Positions 47,868-58,291 of a stretch of DNA of 64,000 nt are shown in pieces. Position 1 is the stretch's first letter; every line of letters starts with the position of its first letter. The notes under the pieces are model-generated. The model saw only the letters and a list, made by a program, of their open reading frames with translations, was not told the origin of the DNA and ran no database searches. The stretch covers positions 155,563,121-155,627,120 of the forward strand of contig CM056742.1 in assembly GCA_029851415.1 (NCBI GenBank), written 5' to 3'. The stretch is from Eretmocerus hayati. Its lineage: Eukaryota > Arthropoda > Insecta > Hymenoptera > Aphelinidae. Position numbers and translations under genes: made by a program.

Positions 47868-48167
47868 TAGGGGTGTGTCCACAAGTGAAGCGCCCGCGCC
47901 GAGCCCCGGCGCGTGGCGCCGCTCCCGGCACCGGCGCTGGCGCGCGCTAGAAATTGTTTGTGTAAATTTATAGACACACACGTCGACTCCTCTTTTCGGA
48001 GTTGTACTTAGCGATCGAGCTGGCCAAACTTCGGTTCTATACTCCGGATATAGTCGGTAACGTGGGGAATTTTTGAGCCTGCTCAGAGCGCGGTGCCAGC
48101 GCGGGTGCCGGGAGCGGCGCCGCGCGCCGGGGCTCGGCGCGGGCGCTTCACTTGTGGACACACCCTA
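47868..48167. mobile_element. Very GC-rich inverted-repeat element, 300 bp
   Basis: Left arm from TAGGGGTGTGTCCACAAGTG through GCGCCCGCGCCGAGCCCCGG to about 47948; the right arm is its reverse complement from about 48087, ending CACTTGTGGACACACCCTA. Arms are about 80 bp and close to perfect, with G+C well above 70% against an AT-rich neighbourhood. The loop (47950-48085) is ordinary AT-richer DNA. No clear target duplication. It lies directly beside the decayed Tigger relic. Confidence 0.8.
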
Positions 48168-48462
48168 GAGCACGAGATCGGAGTGTCTGACCCGCCTTGA
48201 TGGTATTGTGCACGTTACCGGGATGACGGACAGGCCAGTGTGACCGGCTCCTTGGACCTATTTTGAGAGCCGCGATGATGTTTTGATTTCCTTGTAATCA
48301 TTCCAATATTCTGAAAATGGGACCGCGTGTCTTTATCTCGATAATTGATTCCTTATTAGTTTCAACGCTTCCCGCTTATGAAGAGAATGGATTGATTCAA
48401 GGCCTCTCCAGAAGGACTATTGTTCATATATCACTTTGAAAAACATGTCTATTAACCTGTTA

Positions 48463-48545
48463 ATTAGCGTAATGGTAGGACACAAGCTTCGTATACCGAT
48501 GATCTTGAGTTCGAGACCCACCAACCTTCATTTTTTTTCTTTTTT
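48463..48545 (+). tRNA. tRNA-like remnant (A and B boxes), probably SINE or pseudogene
   Basis: TTAGCGTAATGGTAGGACA fits the RNA polymerase III A box and GAGTTCGAGACCC, about 45 bp on, fits the B box. A T-rich tract (T8 then T9) follows at once and would end transcription. I could not fold a proper acceptor stem or assign an anticodon, so it is not an intact tRNA gene. A tRNA-derived SINE head or a decayed tRNA copy fits better. Confidence 0.4.
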
Positions 48546-50095
48546 TTTCCCTCATGTAAGGTTCACAAGTTTGTCGTGTATTTCTGGATGAAAAATGGAT
48601 CTTCCATTTTTCATTCGTATTTTAATTCGACCACGGAATCTTGCCATAGAATTTCTTGTATGAGCGCGTCAATGATTTCTTATCGCGTGCATTTGTATTA
48701 GTTTCGAGCTCTGCGCGATTCAATATTGTTGAACGCAAACGCGTTTGTGCGCAGACCGATGATAAAGGCTCACATGTTCGGACCTCTTTCTTTTTCTCTC
48801 GTTTGATAGAATATATGATGCGTCGCGGAGAATCGCAGCAGCCGATATCCAATCGAATGCTCGTCAATGTTTGTGTATTGCGGTTGAGAAATAAAATCAG
48901 TGGTTCTTCAAAAAATAAAGTTCACTGGACGAAACACTCAGGGAAATGGGTACAGGTGCGCTTTGCTATTGCTTTACGCGTGCGCAAATGCCAACATCAT
49001 GGATATAAAAAAATCGCCAACACGTGATACTCTTCAGCTGTTGCTTCTTATAAGTGTTATTACTGTGATGATTTCATGTTTTCCAGCGTTCAGAGTGCGG
49101 TCGACATAACCACGATTGTTAAATTCTTAAATTCCCTGCTTGTGGTATTGCACACATCGTACCATAATCTTACCAAAACTTCCTCTTTACCACATTCACT
49201 GACTCTCAAATGAGTTTGTCATTAGTGTTGAAGCGGATTATGAGATGAAATGAGTACCAATGTAAAGGTGAATGGTCTCATCTGTTTGCAAGCACTGTGA
49301 GGGACTAAGCCTCCAGCGTTCAATCGAAAGTTCTTTGTGTACGGTTATACTGAGCAATAGTTTAGTTATGAACCACAAATTAAACAATCTATGATATTTC
49401 ATGAGACATTGTGTTTCTTGATCTCTTATTGACATCAAACTGTCTCATCATTATCAATCTGGCATATTCCAGCTCTAAAACTCCAGACGGATGCCGGAAT
49501 GGAGTACATTCATTTCAAATAGTTACTGTGTCTACGCGTTAGAGTTGTTTGTTATTTTACACCTTTAAAGATACTTTCTGTCACTCCTTGATGCACAAAG
49601 ATTTTGTGATGAAATGCAGTTGAATTGTCTCTTTCAACTGCATTTCATGACTACAACTAATTAGGCGTAGCAAATTGGTGTCAGTATGTTATACTGGACT
49701 CAAGATTCAACTCAATTCTCATAGATTCTACTATACTAATTCAGGAATATGATCATACATGTTTGAGCTTGAGAATGAATCACATGATGTTAAGGGATGG
49801 AAATATAATAATGATATATTGATATATCATTCGATGACTCCATATTCTGATGATTAGGGGTAAAATAACCTTGTAAATATGATTTGAAGATAGCTTGTGA
49901 ATGAATTCAGAATTATTGGTTTGCTCCGCATGAGATGAGGATTCATTTCTGATCAATCATAGATAACTGTTTCATTCCACAATATTAATCCATTCGTATT
50001 TTGAAGCGATTGAGCAGAAGCAGATATCAAAGGAATCTTGAAAAATAGTATCCCAAGGGTTCTTCTGATATCAGAATTCTACGCTCATTTTTCTA
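48546..50095. other. Stretch without recognised gene
   Basis: A 123-residue ORF at 48656-49027 (+) is Arg/Lys-rich and unrecognised. A hairpin with perfect 15-bp arms lies at 49609-49648. Confidence 0.35.
49609..49648. repeat. Hairpin with 15-bp perfect arms
   Basis: ATGAAATGCAGTTGA, a 10-bp loop, and TCAACTGCATTTCAT. The arms end with a G/G mismatch. Confidence 0.8.
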
Positions 50096-50099
50096 TTTC

Positions 50100-50565
50100 A
50101 AGCAATTAAGTGTGAACTAAAAATGAGAATATGGAATAATTAGAAAAAAATCTTCGCTTCTATGGAAAATGCTCGGCACAAATTCAAGACGCAATGTAAA
50201 AACGCTGAAAAACCTAATCTGGCTCTGTCCTAGACAAAAGCTAAGTCAATTGACGTGCTGTTCCACGATTTTCATGATCTTGGAGAATAATTATGATAAA
50301 AGCGCGGGCTGAATCGTGAAAATTACAATTTCAATGGTTTACATTCACAACCCACGCTTTTATTATATTTATTCTTTAAAATCGTGGAAATCGTTGAGCA
50401 GCACATCAACTGACTTAGCCTTTGTCTAGGACGGAACCAGATTAAGTTTCTCAGTTTTTTTACATTATGTCTTACCGTTATCCCTAACATTTCCCATAAG
50501 GGCAAATTTTAAAGATTCCTTTGCTCAATTATTTTATTCCATTTCAAATTCTGATGAAAATTGCA
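50100..50565. repeat. Foldback, ~200-bp arms
   Basis: Left blocks TCCTAGACAAAAGCTAAGTC and GATAAAAGCGCGGG are reversed on the right as GACTTAGCCTTTGTCTAGGA and CCCACGCTTTTATTAT. Outer similarity (GGAATAATT, GGAAAATG) extends to the ends given. Loop near 50322-50338. Arms differ at roughly one base in six. No coding region. Confidence 0.75.
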
Positions 50566-50803
50566 AATATTAGAGTCTCCCGACCTTTACTCGCGACAGT
50601 TCAAACAAAATGTTCATATAATATGTAATGGGTATCGGTGTATTTCAATCAAGAAAGACAGCTGTTGCAAATGAGGACAGATGATTGTTATCGACTTGAC
50701 ACATGCACGTATATAGCGTCAAACGTCTGATTCTGTCTATTATGGACGAGCAAACCTCAAGGAGAAGCCTCATTCGGATACTATATAGTGACTGTCTAAT
50801 CCA

Positions 50804-51232
50804 TTGCCTGAGGCAAAACGGAGTCTCTTAGGAATCTCATTGCTGCACGAAAAAACGTCGCTGAAACGAAAGCAACACAATATGGATATTCACGTCTTCG
50901 ATAAAGCTCGTCACACTATATATACACATGGCTCCGGTAATCAGAGGCAATTTTCCCCGGTAATATCTCAGAGAGCTAGCTCTCAAACAATGGACCTCGT
51001 GAGCTATATATTATGGTTTGCTCGCATCATGAACTGTTTTCGGTGTTGGCTGATTGCGACTGCTCGACTCTTGCCATCTCTTGCTCTCGAACAATTTCTC
51101 CTCGTGTCGCTTTCACCAACGAGTCATTATAAGAGCGGTCTTACTCACACATACCGCCAGCTATACGGTATAACTTTCGTTATTTATACACATGAACACA
51201 CGTGCGAAGAGGGACGAAATTCTATTGACTGA
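50804..51232 (+). CDS. Unrecognised 142-residue ORF
   Basis: Starts at ATG 50804. It has a hydrophobic middle part (MDLVSYILWFARIMN and ATARLLPSLALEQFLL) that could form membrane segments, but no known domain. Surrounding DNA has TATATA words and GC-richer patches. No start context or homology supports it beyond length, so treat it as hypothetical. Confidence 0.15.
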   Translation: MPEAKRSLLGISLLHEKTSLKRKQHNMDIHVFDKARHTIYTHGSGNQRQFSPVISQRASSQTMDLVSYILWFARIMNCFRCWLIATARLLPSLALEQFLLVSLSPTSHYKSGLTHTYRQLYGITFVIYTHEHTCEEGRNSID

Positions 51233-51633
51233 GTTGATAAGCGGAGAGCGTCGAGCTGCATGCACGCTGGAGTCAGCTTGATTTTACGTGAGCGGAGCTG
51301 TGAACGTCGAGTTACACACTCTATATAGATATAAAGTATAAGTATAGAGAATGTTTGAACAGAGACAAGCTCTTGAACAGTCCACAAGCTGATGAGGGGG
51401 GGATATAAAGAAAGAGAAAGAGAATGGACCCCTTTAGCACTTAATTGAACCAATTTTAGCCCTGTTATCCGTCCTGCTCAAAGTATGAGAAGTTGCCTTC
51501 ACGGATACTGAAGGGATGTGCTTATTATAAAACATTCCGCTGCTCCGATTAGGCGCTAACTTACTCACGATAGAACTTTCGCTGGGTCAGTCCTGACGAA
51601 TTTCAAATCTGTCTTTGTCAATTGAGTTGACTA

Positions 51634-51967
51634 ACAAGGGGGGACCACGAGGTCCGGGTCGCCGATCATCCCCAAAATTTTTTCACAGTTTAGTATCATC
51701 TAGAATATTAAGAATCTAGAGTAACTCCGTCAAATCAGCCTCCTGTCCAGAGCTACAAGCAGAAACGTTAGCATTACCAGTATATCTATATACATATATC
51801 ACTTTTTAACATGGGACTATGAGAGCAATGTTAATCTCAGTGGCTGTATCTTTGGACAGGAGACGCATTTGGCGGAGTTACTCTGGATTCTTGATCTTCT
51901 CGATAGTACAAAACTGTAAAAAAATCTTGGGAGAGATAGGTGATCCGGACCCCGTGGCCCCTTTTGT
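51634..51967. mobile_element. Foldback/MITE, AAGGGGGGACC ends
   Basis: Left arm ACAAGGGGGGACCACGAGGT, GTCCGGGTCGCC and CCTCCTGTCCAGAG are mirrored on the right by CTTTGGACAGGAG, GATCCGGACCCC and GTGGCCCCTTTTGT. Arms about 125 bp, loop about 90 bp. No target duplication could be assigned. Confidence 0.75.
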
Positions 51968-52514
51968 AAGTTTCAGTGATAACCACCAATGATTGCAGAG
52001 CGTCCGGTGGCTCAGTTGGCCATATTCCGCAGAACTCTGAAGTCACTATAAAATTCTCAGACTCGAGCCTACTGGTGATACTTATTGAAGATGTGGGCTC
52101 TCTGGAGTAATTTGGCTGATTCTAGGATCAATATGAAAGATTCCAACGTCATAAGTGCTCGTTCATGAACTTGGTCTCTTATAAGTCTAATCGATAAAAT
52201 CTCCTTAATGCTTCCCATTCAAATAACTGTGGGATATCCTTCATGAAAAATTGAAGAAAATGGGTAGAACATATCAGAAGCGTGCCCCTCTTCCCTTCTT
52301 CATGCCGCAGTAATTTGATGTATTCCAGTCGAGTGGGCGCATGAGCCCACCCATCTTACCGAAGTTGTCATTTCAACGCAGTTGGTTGTACGCATTCTAA
52401 CCCAACGGGATATTATTGGTATTATATTTTGACTCTAATATCCAGACAGAGAATAATGGTGGTTGTGATTTTAATGCTTTTCTTGGAATATCCTTTTAAA
52501 TATACTTATGATTA

Positions 52515-52560
52515 AGTAAACGACGCATTTCGGGCATCTAACTATGCTCTTCTTCAGGTT
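52515..52560 (-). ncRNA. Hammerhead-ribozyme-like motif, copy 2
   Basis: Minus strand: AAC, CTGAAGA (52557-52551), A, GAGC...GCCC stem II with one mismatch and a longer loop, GAAA, TGCGT, C. The GTC triplet is kept (52524-52522). Stem III would pair A-T and T-G around a GC turn. Confidence 0.4.
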
Positions 52561-52651
52561 AAATATTCTAAAATCAGGAAATCTGGAAACGACAGGTTTG
52601 TCTTGAGACTTTCTATATTCTAACCTCTCGTTTCCAGATTTTCAGATTTTA

Positions 52652-52710
52652 GAATATTTAACCTGAAGAAGGGCATAGTTAGCCCGAAACGCGTCGTTTA
52701 CGTAATCATA
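52652..52710 (+). ncRNA. Hammerhead-ribozyme-like motif, copy 1
   Basis: AAC (52660-52662), CTGAAGA (52663-52669), A, stem II GGGC/GCCC with loop ATAGTTA, GAA (52686-52688), stem III A-C / G-T around GC, C (52695), then GTT pairing with AAC as stem I. The expected cut would fall between 52695 and 52696. One extra A separates the core from stem II; activity is therefore uncertain. Confidence 0.45.
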
Positions 52711-52769
52711 AGTATATTCAAAAACATAGTCCAAGAACAGAATTAAAATCACAACCACAATTATTGGTA

Positions 52770-54070
52770 TTGTTTGAAGCTATCAAAGTCCGTTTCGCTG
52801 ATGTATTTGTCACGAATGTTATTTTTTTCATAAGCTGAGTATGGGGAATCTGAATTTTTTGTGAAAACTGGGTTACGCGACTTCGACCTTCTTTCATGAG
52901 TGCCACGTCAAAGGCACGTGACTGGAACCAATGTTTTCTCAATATATAGGGTGCCTAAAATGTCACTGAATTTTGGCAGAATTTTTCGAGCAATGCTATT
53001 TTCACGGCAGACTCAGGAAGTCAGAAAACGGCGTGGGAATGCTAAGAGATACCCCAAAAATGAGGGTAGTGGACTGTCAATGGGTCTGCGGATAGCCAGA
53101 CCCATTGACAGAACGACGAATAGCGTCCACGTTTGGAGGCATTGGAACGTATCAAATTCAATTTTGGAACCTTGATGATCATTTTTATAGCCTCAAGCAT
53201 CGCCAACGCAAAACCTGCTCTAATTCGCCCCACTCTTCCCTACGCATGACGAAAGTAAAGTTGATGAAGTTTCATAGTTCATGCATGGTACCTCCGATAA
53301 TAGCGGTTTTTATGATAGTCGAGATTCTGAAGTTATCATCGTGAACGATCCGGTAGAGATCTGGTCAACCAGTTCACCTATCATTATCATTCGCTGGAGA
53401 ATCATTACTTCTGAGCTTTCACAACGCTACCAAGTTTCTCCCAGTCCACTGTACCGCTCTGAGAGCATGAATTCAGATACTGTAAGATTCGGTTATATAA
53501 TTGGCAAAAATAATGAACAATTATAGCATCTATTATTCCCTTCCAGCCCGGTATGCATCAATAATATGCAGCCATGCAGCACGCAGCTTATATGCTCAGC
53601 CTTATATTAGGTTAAGCGGGCGTAGAGCAGAAATGAAAAAACTTCAAAAAGGCAATCTGCCCTACCGGCCTAGTCTGCACGCGGGTCCCCCAGAAAGTTG
53701 CACTGCGCATGCACGGCACACGCATATATGCTTAATCTGGACGCAGCCATTATAGCTTACGCTCATTCGCCGAGCCTGGCCTTTTTACGTGTTTACAAAT
53801 ATTTGACTGTATACAAAAATTTGGATAACAACAGGCGTGCCAAGTCCGCAGATCTAATTGAACTCGGTTGAATGCAACAAAATCGTGTAATAATGAGCTC
53901 CAGGTCCATCAGAGTCATCAGACACTGACGCAACTGGACGTGAATATAACTTCAAAGATCTCACGATTGTGCCGGTAAAGTCACTCGTAACTGCTGACAA
54001 GACCGAGGGGATTCCTGAGATTTCCCCAGAACTTATATACTCATGATTGTGATTGGCTCATTTGAACTTC
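52770..54070. other. Stretch without recognised gene
   Basis: Several ORFs of 63-91 residues without identifiable motifs. A hairpin lies at 53074-53111. Confidence 0.35.
53074..53111. repeat. Hairpin with 15-bp perfect arms
   Basis: CTGTCAATGGGTCTG, an 8-bp loop, CAGACCCATTGACAG. The dyad does not extend outward. Confidence 0.8.
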
Positions 54071-54089
54071 TGTGCATGATTTTGATTGG

Positions 54090-54600
54090 CTGTTGGCTAT
54101 GAACCGGAAGCCAAAAATGTGCACCATCAGATTTTGTAAGCGGAGCGCTGTATTGAGGCGAAGTGCAATAAAAGCGTTTAAAAATACGAATTCAAAACAG
54201 ATAGAGGAATATACCATCGAGGACGTCAGAAATTTCAAGTACTCGAGAGCAATCATGAACCACAGGAATGACGTATGTAGGAAGAACACGTAGGATGAAC
54301 GCAGGATCTAAATGCCTCAATACTATACGGGGAATTCTGAAAGCAGAAGTCATCTCGAGCAATAAAAATCGTTCCTACAAAACAATTTTCCATCCAGTCG
54401 TGCTTCTCGAATGCGAAATCTGTGGACCCTTACTAAAATCCAAGCACTTGGGTCAAGAAAAACGGAGATTTTTCAATACAGAAATATATATCTACAAAAA
54501 TTCAAGAATTATTAGAGTCATAAGATGAAGGAGGCTGCGATTGGCAGGATAAGTTGCAAGAATATGTAGGAAAAAACCGCGCACAAAGCCGTGAAGTACA
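54090..54600 (+). pseudogene. Non-LTR retrotransposon RT fragment, C-terminal part
   Basis: A frame to 54293 contains TIEDVRNFKYSRAIMN, which fits the F.YLG-type block after the catalytic core. A second frame (54268-54528) continues with LNTIRGILKAEVISS, then YKTIFHPVVLLECEI and GQEKRRFF, matching the usual K..LYK.iI.PvllYG.E.W ... E.R..R order of RTE/CR1-like elements. A frameshift near 54290, loss of the W after CEI, and no core RT show it is dead. Confidence 0.7.
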
Positions 54601-55925
54601 GCCCGCAAAATGCGTGACAAGGAAGCAGACCACAGTCTCTTAGATGGAAAGAAAATATCACAGACTTTCGTCCGAGCGCTAGTATAGGTATCATGATATG
54701 GATTGGATTACGATAGACGAGGCTAGCAGGATATCATGGACATGAAACCCGAGATATAAGAGAAATGATCCTCAACCACACCCATCGAGTCAAACAATTG
54801 AACAAACCATCGACAGATAAGTAAACTCTTAGACAACTAACCCAGTCCCACCCAAGAAACTTCAGTAGTAAGGGCGTAGGTATGGAGAACAGACCCATGA
54901 GCCGAATTAGAGCAACGGATACAACGGATGCTGTAAACACATCCCTTCATCTAGAAACGGCTGTTCCTTTACATATGCCAAAAAACTTGTCCCAAATAAA
55001 TATGCCTCTGAAAAAGCGTCGAGGCAATGGACTGTCCAGTCTAATCGTTAACAGCGTATATCCATACAGACATTCAAAGTTTGTTGTCAGCACATAAAGG
55101 GGTATCTATCAATCGATCGATCTAACATAAACATTTCGAGCCACAACCGATTCGTCGGATCGAAATCGCTTTCACGGGCCCACATAAGAATTTCACTTTT
55201 GGACCATATTAAGTGCGTCACGTTTCTTGGTGCTTACAAAATTGACGAATTTTTTTCTCTCGGCGTGAGGCTATTAAACATCAGTGTTTATTTACAATCA
55301 TCGGATACAACGATTCGAGAGAGTGCAAATCCACAGATCGATAAGACCAAATTTACAATCTAATAAATTTAAATTTAATCACAATTATCTCGTAGTCAGA
55401 AAATATAATTTTTTGAAATTCCTAGCACAACTTAGGACTCATTCGTAAAACACTGAAAATTCGGTATGACCTATGCCTATGTGTAAACTGTCAAATGTTT
55501 CGGATTACCAACAAAAGTCCTTTCGTCCAAACTAGCTGATATAGCTGATATATTGTACGATATACATAAGCGCACATACACAAAGAAACCGCAACGCGTG
55601 AAAGCAAGGCTGTTATGTCGAGCCAAGTCAAGACGGTCTTTCCTCTTTAGCACGTTCAGCTCTCGGTGCGATCTTGGGAGTCGTAACGATGATCAGCACC
55701 GCGCTCAGTGGCGGCGTTTCGCTCTCCCCTGATTTCGCGCGTCGTCGACCTCCTTCGAGCACCAGCTTGTCCTATATAGGTATAGACTTACGTAGATGCT
55801 ATGGAACCCAAATCCAACCTCTTATATGTGTTTCTTGATATTGTATATGAGTAGATCCGCGGAAACTTGCTCACAAAATGCGTCTCAGCCTGTTGCGGTG
55901 ACTATAACGCATTCTCAATCAATCG
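54600..55925. other. Stretch without recognised gene
   Basis: A 71-residue ORF at 54882-55097 might belong to the LINE remnant but has no motif. A CpG-richer patch lies at about 55600-55770. Confidence 0.3.
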
Positions 55926-56005
55926 TACCGAACATGCCCCCCCCCCCTTCCCCTTCGTCCGTTTTTTCAATAATAGTTTTGGCTCATTTCAATATTTTTT
56001 TTATG
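55926..56005 (+). repeat. Truncated TIR-element fragment with C-run
   Basis: GTACCGAACATGCCCC followed by a C-run and TTTTTCAATAATAGTTTTGG parallels the first 75 bp of the adjoining element (GTACCCAACTTGCCCCCAT, TTTTCTTAATAACTTTGG), so it is a partial copy directly upstream. Confidence 0.6.
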
Positions 56006-56007
56006 TA

Positions 56008-56946
56008 AGGTCAGTGTACCCAACTTGCCCCCATTAAGCCATTTTCTTAATAACTTTGGCCCATCTCCATATTTTCCAACGTACTTGAGCGCATTTTAAA
56101 GCTTGTCTTAAGACCTTTAAAATGATCTAAGATACGTCCAATTTGGATGAAGTGGAGCCGAGCTGTTTGGATTCTCCCACAAGGCGATTTTTGAGAGCTT
56201 ACGAAAGTGTGTACCCAACTTGCCCCCATTAAGCTTTTTTCTTAATAACTTTGGTTTACTTTAACGATTTTCAACGTGCTCTAACTCATTTTGAAGCCTG
56301 TTTAAAGACCTTTAAAATGCACTAAACTACGTCCAATTTGGATCAATTGGAGCCAAACTGTCGCAATTCTTCCGAATCAAATGATGGAAATCGGCGATAA
56401 AGTGTTTTTATCGCCGTGCACGCACATTTGGAGCTTTTCGGTGGTTCAAAACACTATTTTTTACCTATTTTGACGTGATAAACACATTCTGAGTGGTAAA
56501 AAAGTCATTCTGCACACCCTTTCGAGATAAACATATGGGGGCATGTTAGGTACACTCCGATGTTGGCATCCTTGTTTACAAATTGTATCCGTGTTTTGCA
56601 CATAAAACTGCTCCATATTCAAATTTTGCAATTTTCAAAAATGGATTTTGAAGGTCTTGCAACAAGGAATCGAATGCGCCAAAGTACGTCGAAATTAGTT
56701 GAACTCAAAGAATTTGGCACCGATTTCACTTAATGCAATTCCCTCGGTGCTTTCTTAGCTAAGCAATCACGAAAAATGGAAAAATCACTTTCGATTTTCT
56801 GGAGAACGCAGGAATGATTCGGGGTCGACGCAAACTACTTACATCCTCATATTTCAACATAACAAACGCGAAAAAAAATTGCCGGGAGGCCAAGGAGTGC
56901 CCATCCCCGAGATCGGCATATGGGGGCAAGTTGGGTACACTTACCT
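56008..56946 (+). mobile_element. TA-flanked TIR element, 939 bp, 'CCCAACTTGCCCCC' type
   Basis: Ends AGGTCAGTGTACCCAACTTG and, reversed at the right, AGGTAAGTGTACCCAACTTG. TA at 56006-56007 and 56947-56948. The first ~180 bp is tandemly duplicated (56019-56200 and 56201-56380, both starting GTACCCAACTTGCCCCCATT, less the first base or so). An internal reverse copy of the end motif lies at 56536-56556. No transposase ORF. A longer relative follows at 57094-58407. Confidence 0.8.
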
Positions 56947-57069
56947 TAATTTAGCTCACTCCAAAGCTTGGTTCAAGGCGTTCGAAATGAGCTTATCAAA
57001 CCCTATTTTAATCAACCAGAAAGAGTGATCTTGATTCTTGCAAAAGATGATTTTCTGCGAGTTTTGCGA

Positions 57070-57093
57070 GGGGGGTGGGGGGGGGGGGGGGGG
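57070..57093 (+). repeat. Poly-G run
   Basis: Twenty-three G in 24 positions (one T at 57076), placed at the left end of the element that follows. Confidence 0.9.
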
Positions 57094-57241
57094 TACCCAA
57101 CATGCCCTCACTAAGCCATTTTCTCAACGACTCTGGTCTACGTTAAGATTCTTGAATGTATTTCACTTCATTTTGGAAATTGTTTCAAGACCTTTGAAAC
57201 GAGCTGAAGCAGGTCTAATTTTGATCAACGGGAGTCAAGGT

Positions 57242-57663
57242 CCCTAGTAAAAATAAGTGCCTCATGATCATATATGAACATGTTCCCGACCGGACTGTGG
57301 GCATACATGACCACCTATGACCATGAGTCCGGAGTCATAGGTCGTCATTGGTCTCCATACTTGATCCTAGGAATTCAAGTTGGAAATGAAGCACTTCATT
57401 GCCAATTCGAAATGTTTCTCAATCCGAAGCTTTGAAATAAGCGCGTATGGGACTCCAACTGCTAGGCCTCCATCCGATATTAAAAATGTCATGTACAACC
57501 ACTTGATTACAATACCCTACGGCCAATGTACGAGTTGGCTTTGTGTACCTATGACTAACTATGGGGACATAATATTTTCTGAGGTCATAGGTGGTCATAC
57601 ATGACCACAGTTCGGCTGGGAACATGTTCATATATGATCATGAGGCACTTATTTTTACTAGGG
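57242..57663. mobile_element. Palindromic element, ~420 bp, TGATCATATATGAACATG arms
   Basis: CCCTAGTAAAAATAAGTGCC begins the left arm and its exact reverse complement ends the right. The dyad continues through CATGATCATATATGAACATG and GACCACCTATGACC, about 90 bp per arm with few mismatches. It sits inside the element at 57094-58407. Short ORFs inside are unrecognised. Confidence 0.85.
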
Positions 57664-58159
57664 GTGTCTCAATTTTCTCAGAAAAAAAACATGTAAATTG
57701 GCTATAAAGTGCATAAAATCGTTTTTTATCAGCGTGCATCGCATTCGGAGCTTTCTGTCGTTTCTAAACACTATTTCTGACCTATTTTGACGTGACGAAC
57801 ACGTTCTGAGTGGTATAAAAAAGTCATACAGATGACAGTATGGGGGCATGTTGGGTACACAACAATTTTGACCTCCCATTTGGAGAATGATCCCCGTATA
57901 TTGCTGATGAAATCGCTCTAAATCCAACTTCTGCAACCCTAGGAAACGAATTTGGGAGGCCTTTAAAAAAGGAACAGAATGCGCTGAAGTACGTTATAAT
58001 TTATCGGACCAAAGACTTTTGCTACCGGTTTCATACTTAACGCGATTTGGTTTGCCATTTCTCAAGTGTACATGAAAAATGGTAATACTCACTGTATATT
58101 TTCTGGGAGACGTAGAAACCATCCGGGGACAGTCCAAGTCATTAAGTTTTCATATTTTA

Positions 58160-58291
58160 AACACGTTCGCTGCGGAGGCTGGAACCGGTGATCTCTCCCC
58201 AGGTGTTATTTCCTACAAGGCCAAATTTCTCAGCACTGGGGAAGAGACACGCGGAGCCCACCGGTGGGCCCCGCCGCAGCAAACGTGTTAT
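58160..58291. mobile_element. Small inverted-repeat insert, 132 bp
   Basis: AACACGTTCGCTGCGG and AACCGGTG on the left pair with CACCGGTGGG and CCGCCGCAGCAAACGTGTT on the right. Comparison with the 56-kb element, which lacks this segment, marks it as an insertion. Higher G+C than its host. Confidence 0.65.

Larger units (their letters stand above)
52452..52765. mobile_element. Foldback carrying two hammerhead-like motifs
   Basis: Arms of about 140 bp run from AATAATGGTGGTTGTGATTT to its reverse complement ending near 52765; the loop is 52593-52628. Each arm holds one hammerhead-like motif in opposite orientation (52515-52560 minus, 52652-52710 plus). Arm divergence is a few percent plus small indels. 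Penelope-like retroelements are known to carry hammerhead motifs, so this may be an inverted pair of such ends; no reverse transcriptase is present. Confidence 0.75.

Noticed and set aside
47705..48161. ORFs of 81 and 124 residues across the GC-rich element
   Set aside because: They run through inverted-repeat arms on both strands and have low-complexity Arg/Ala/Pro composition; a result of high G+C.
52000..52060. Second tRNA-like A box (TGGCTCAGTTGGC)
   Set aside because: No B box at the required distance and no T-run; part of the outer flank of a foldback.
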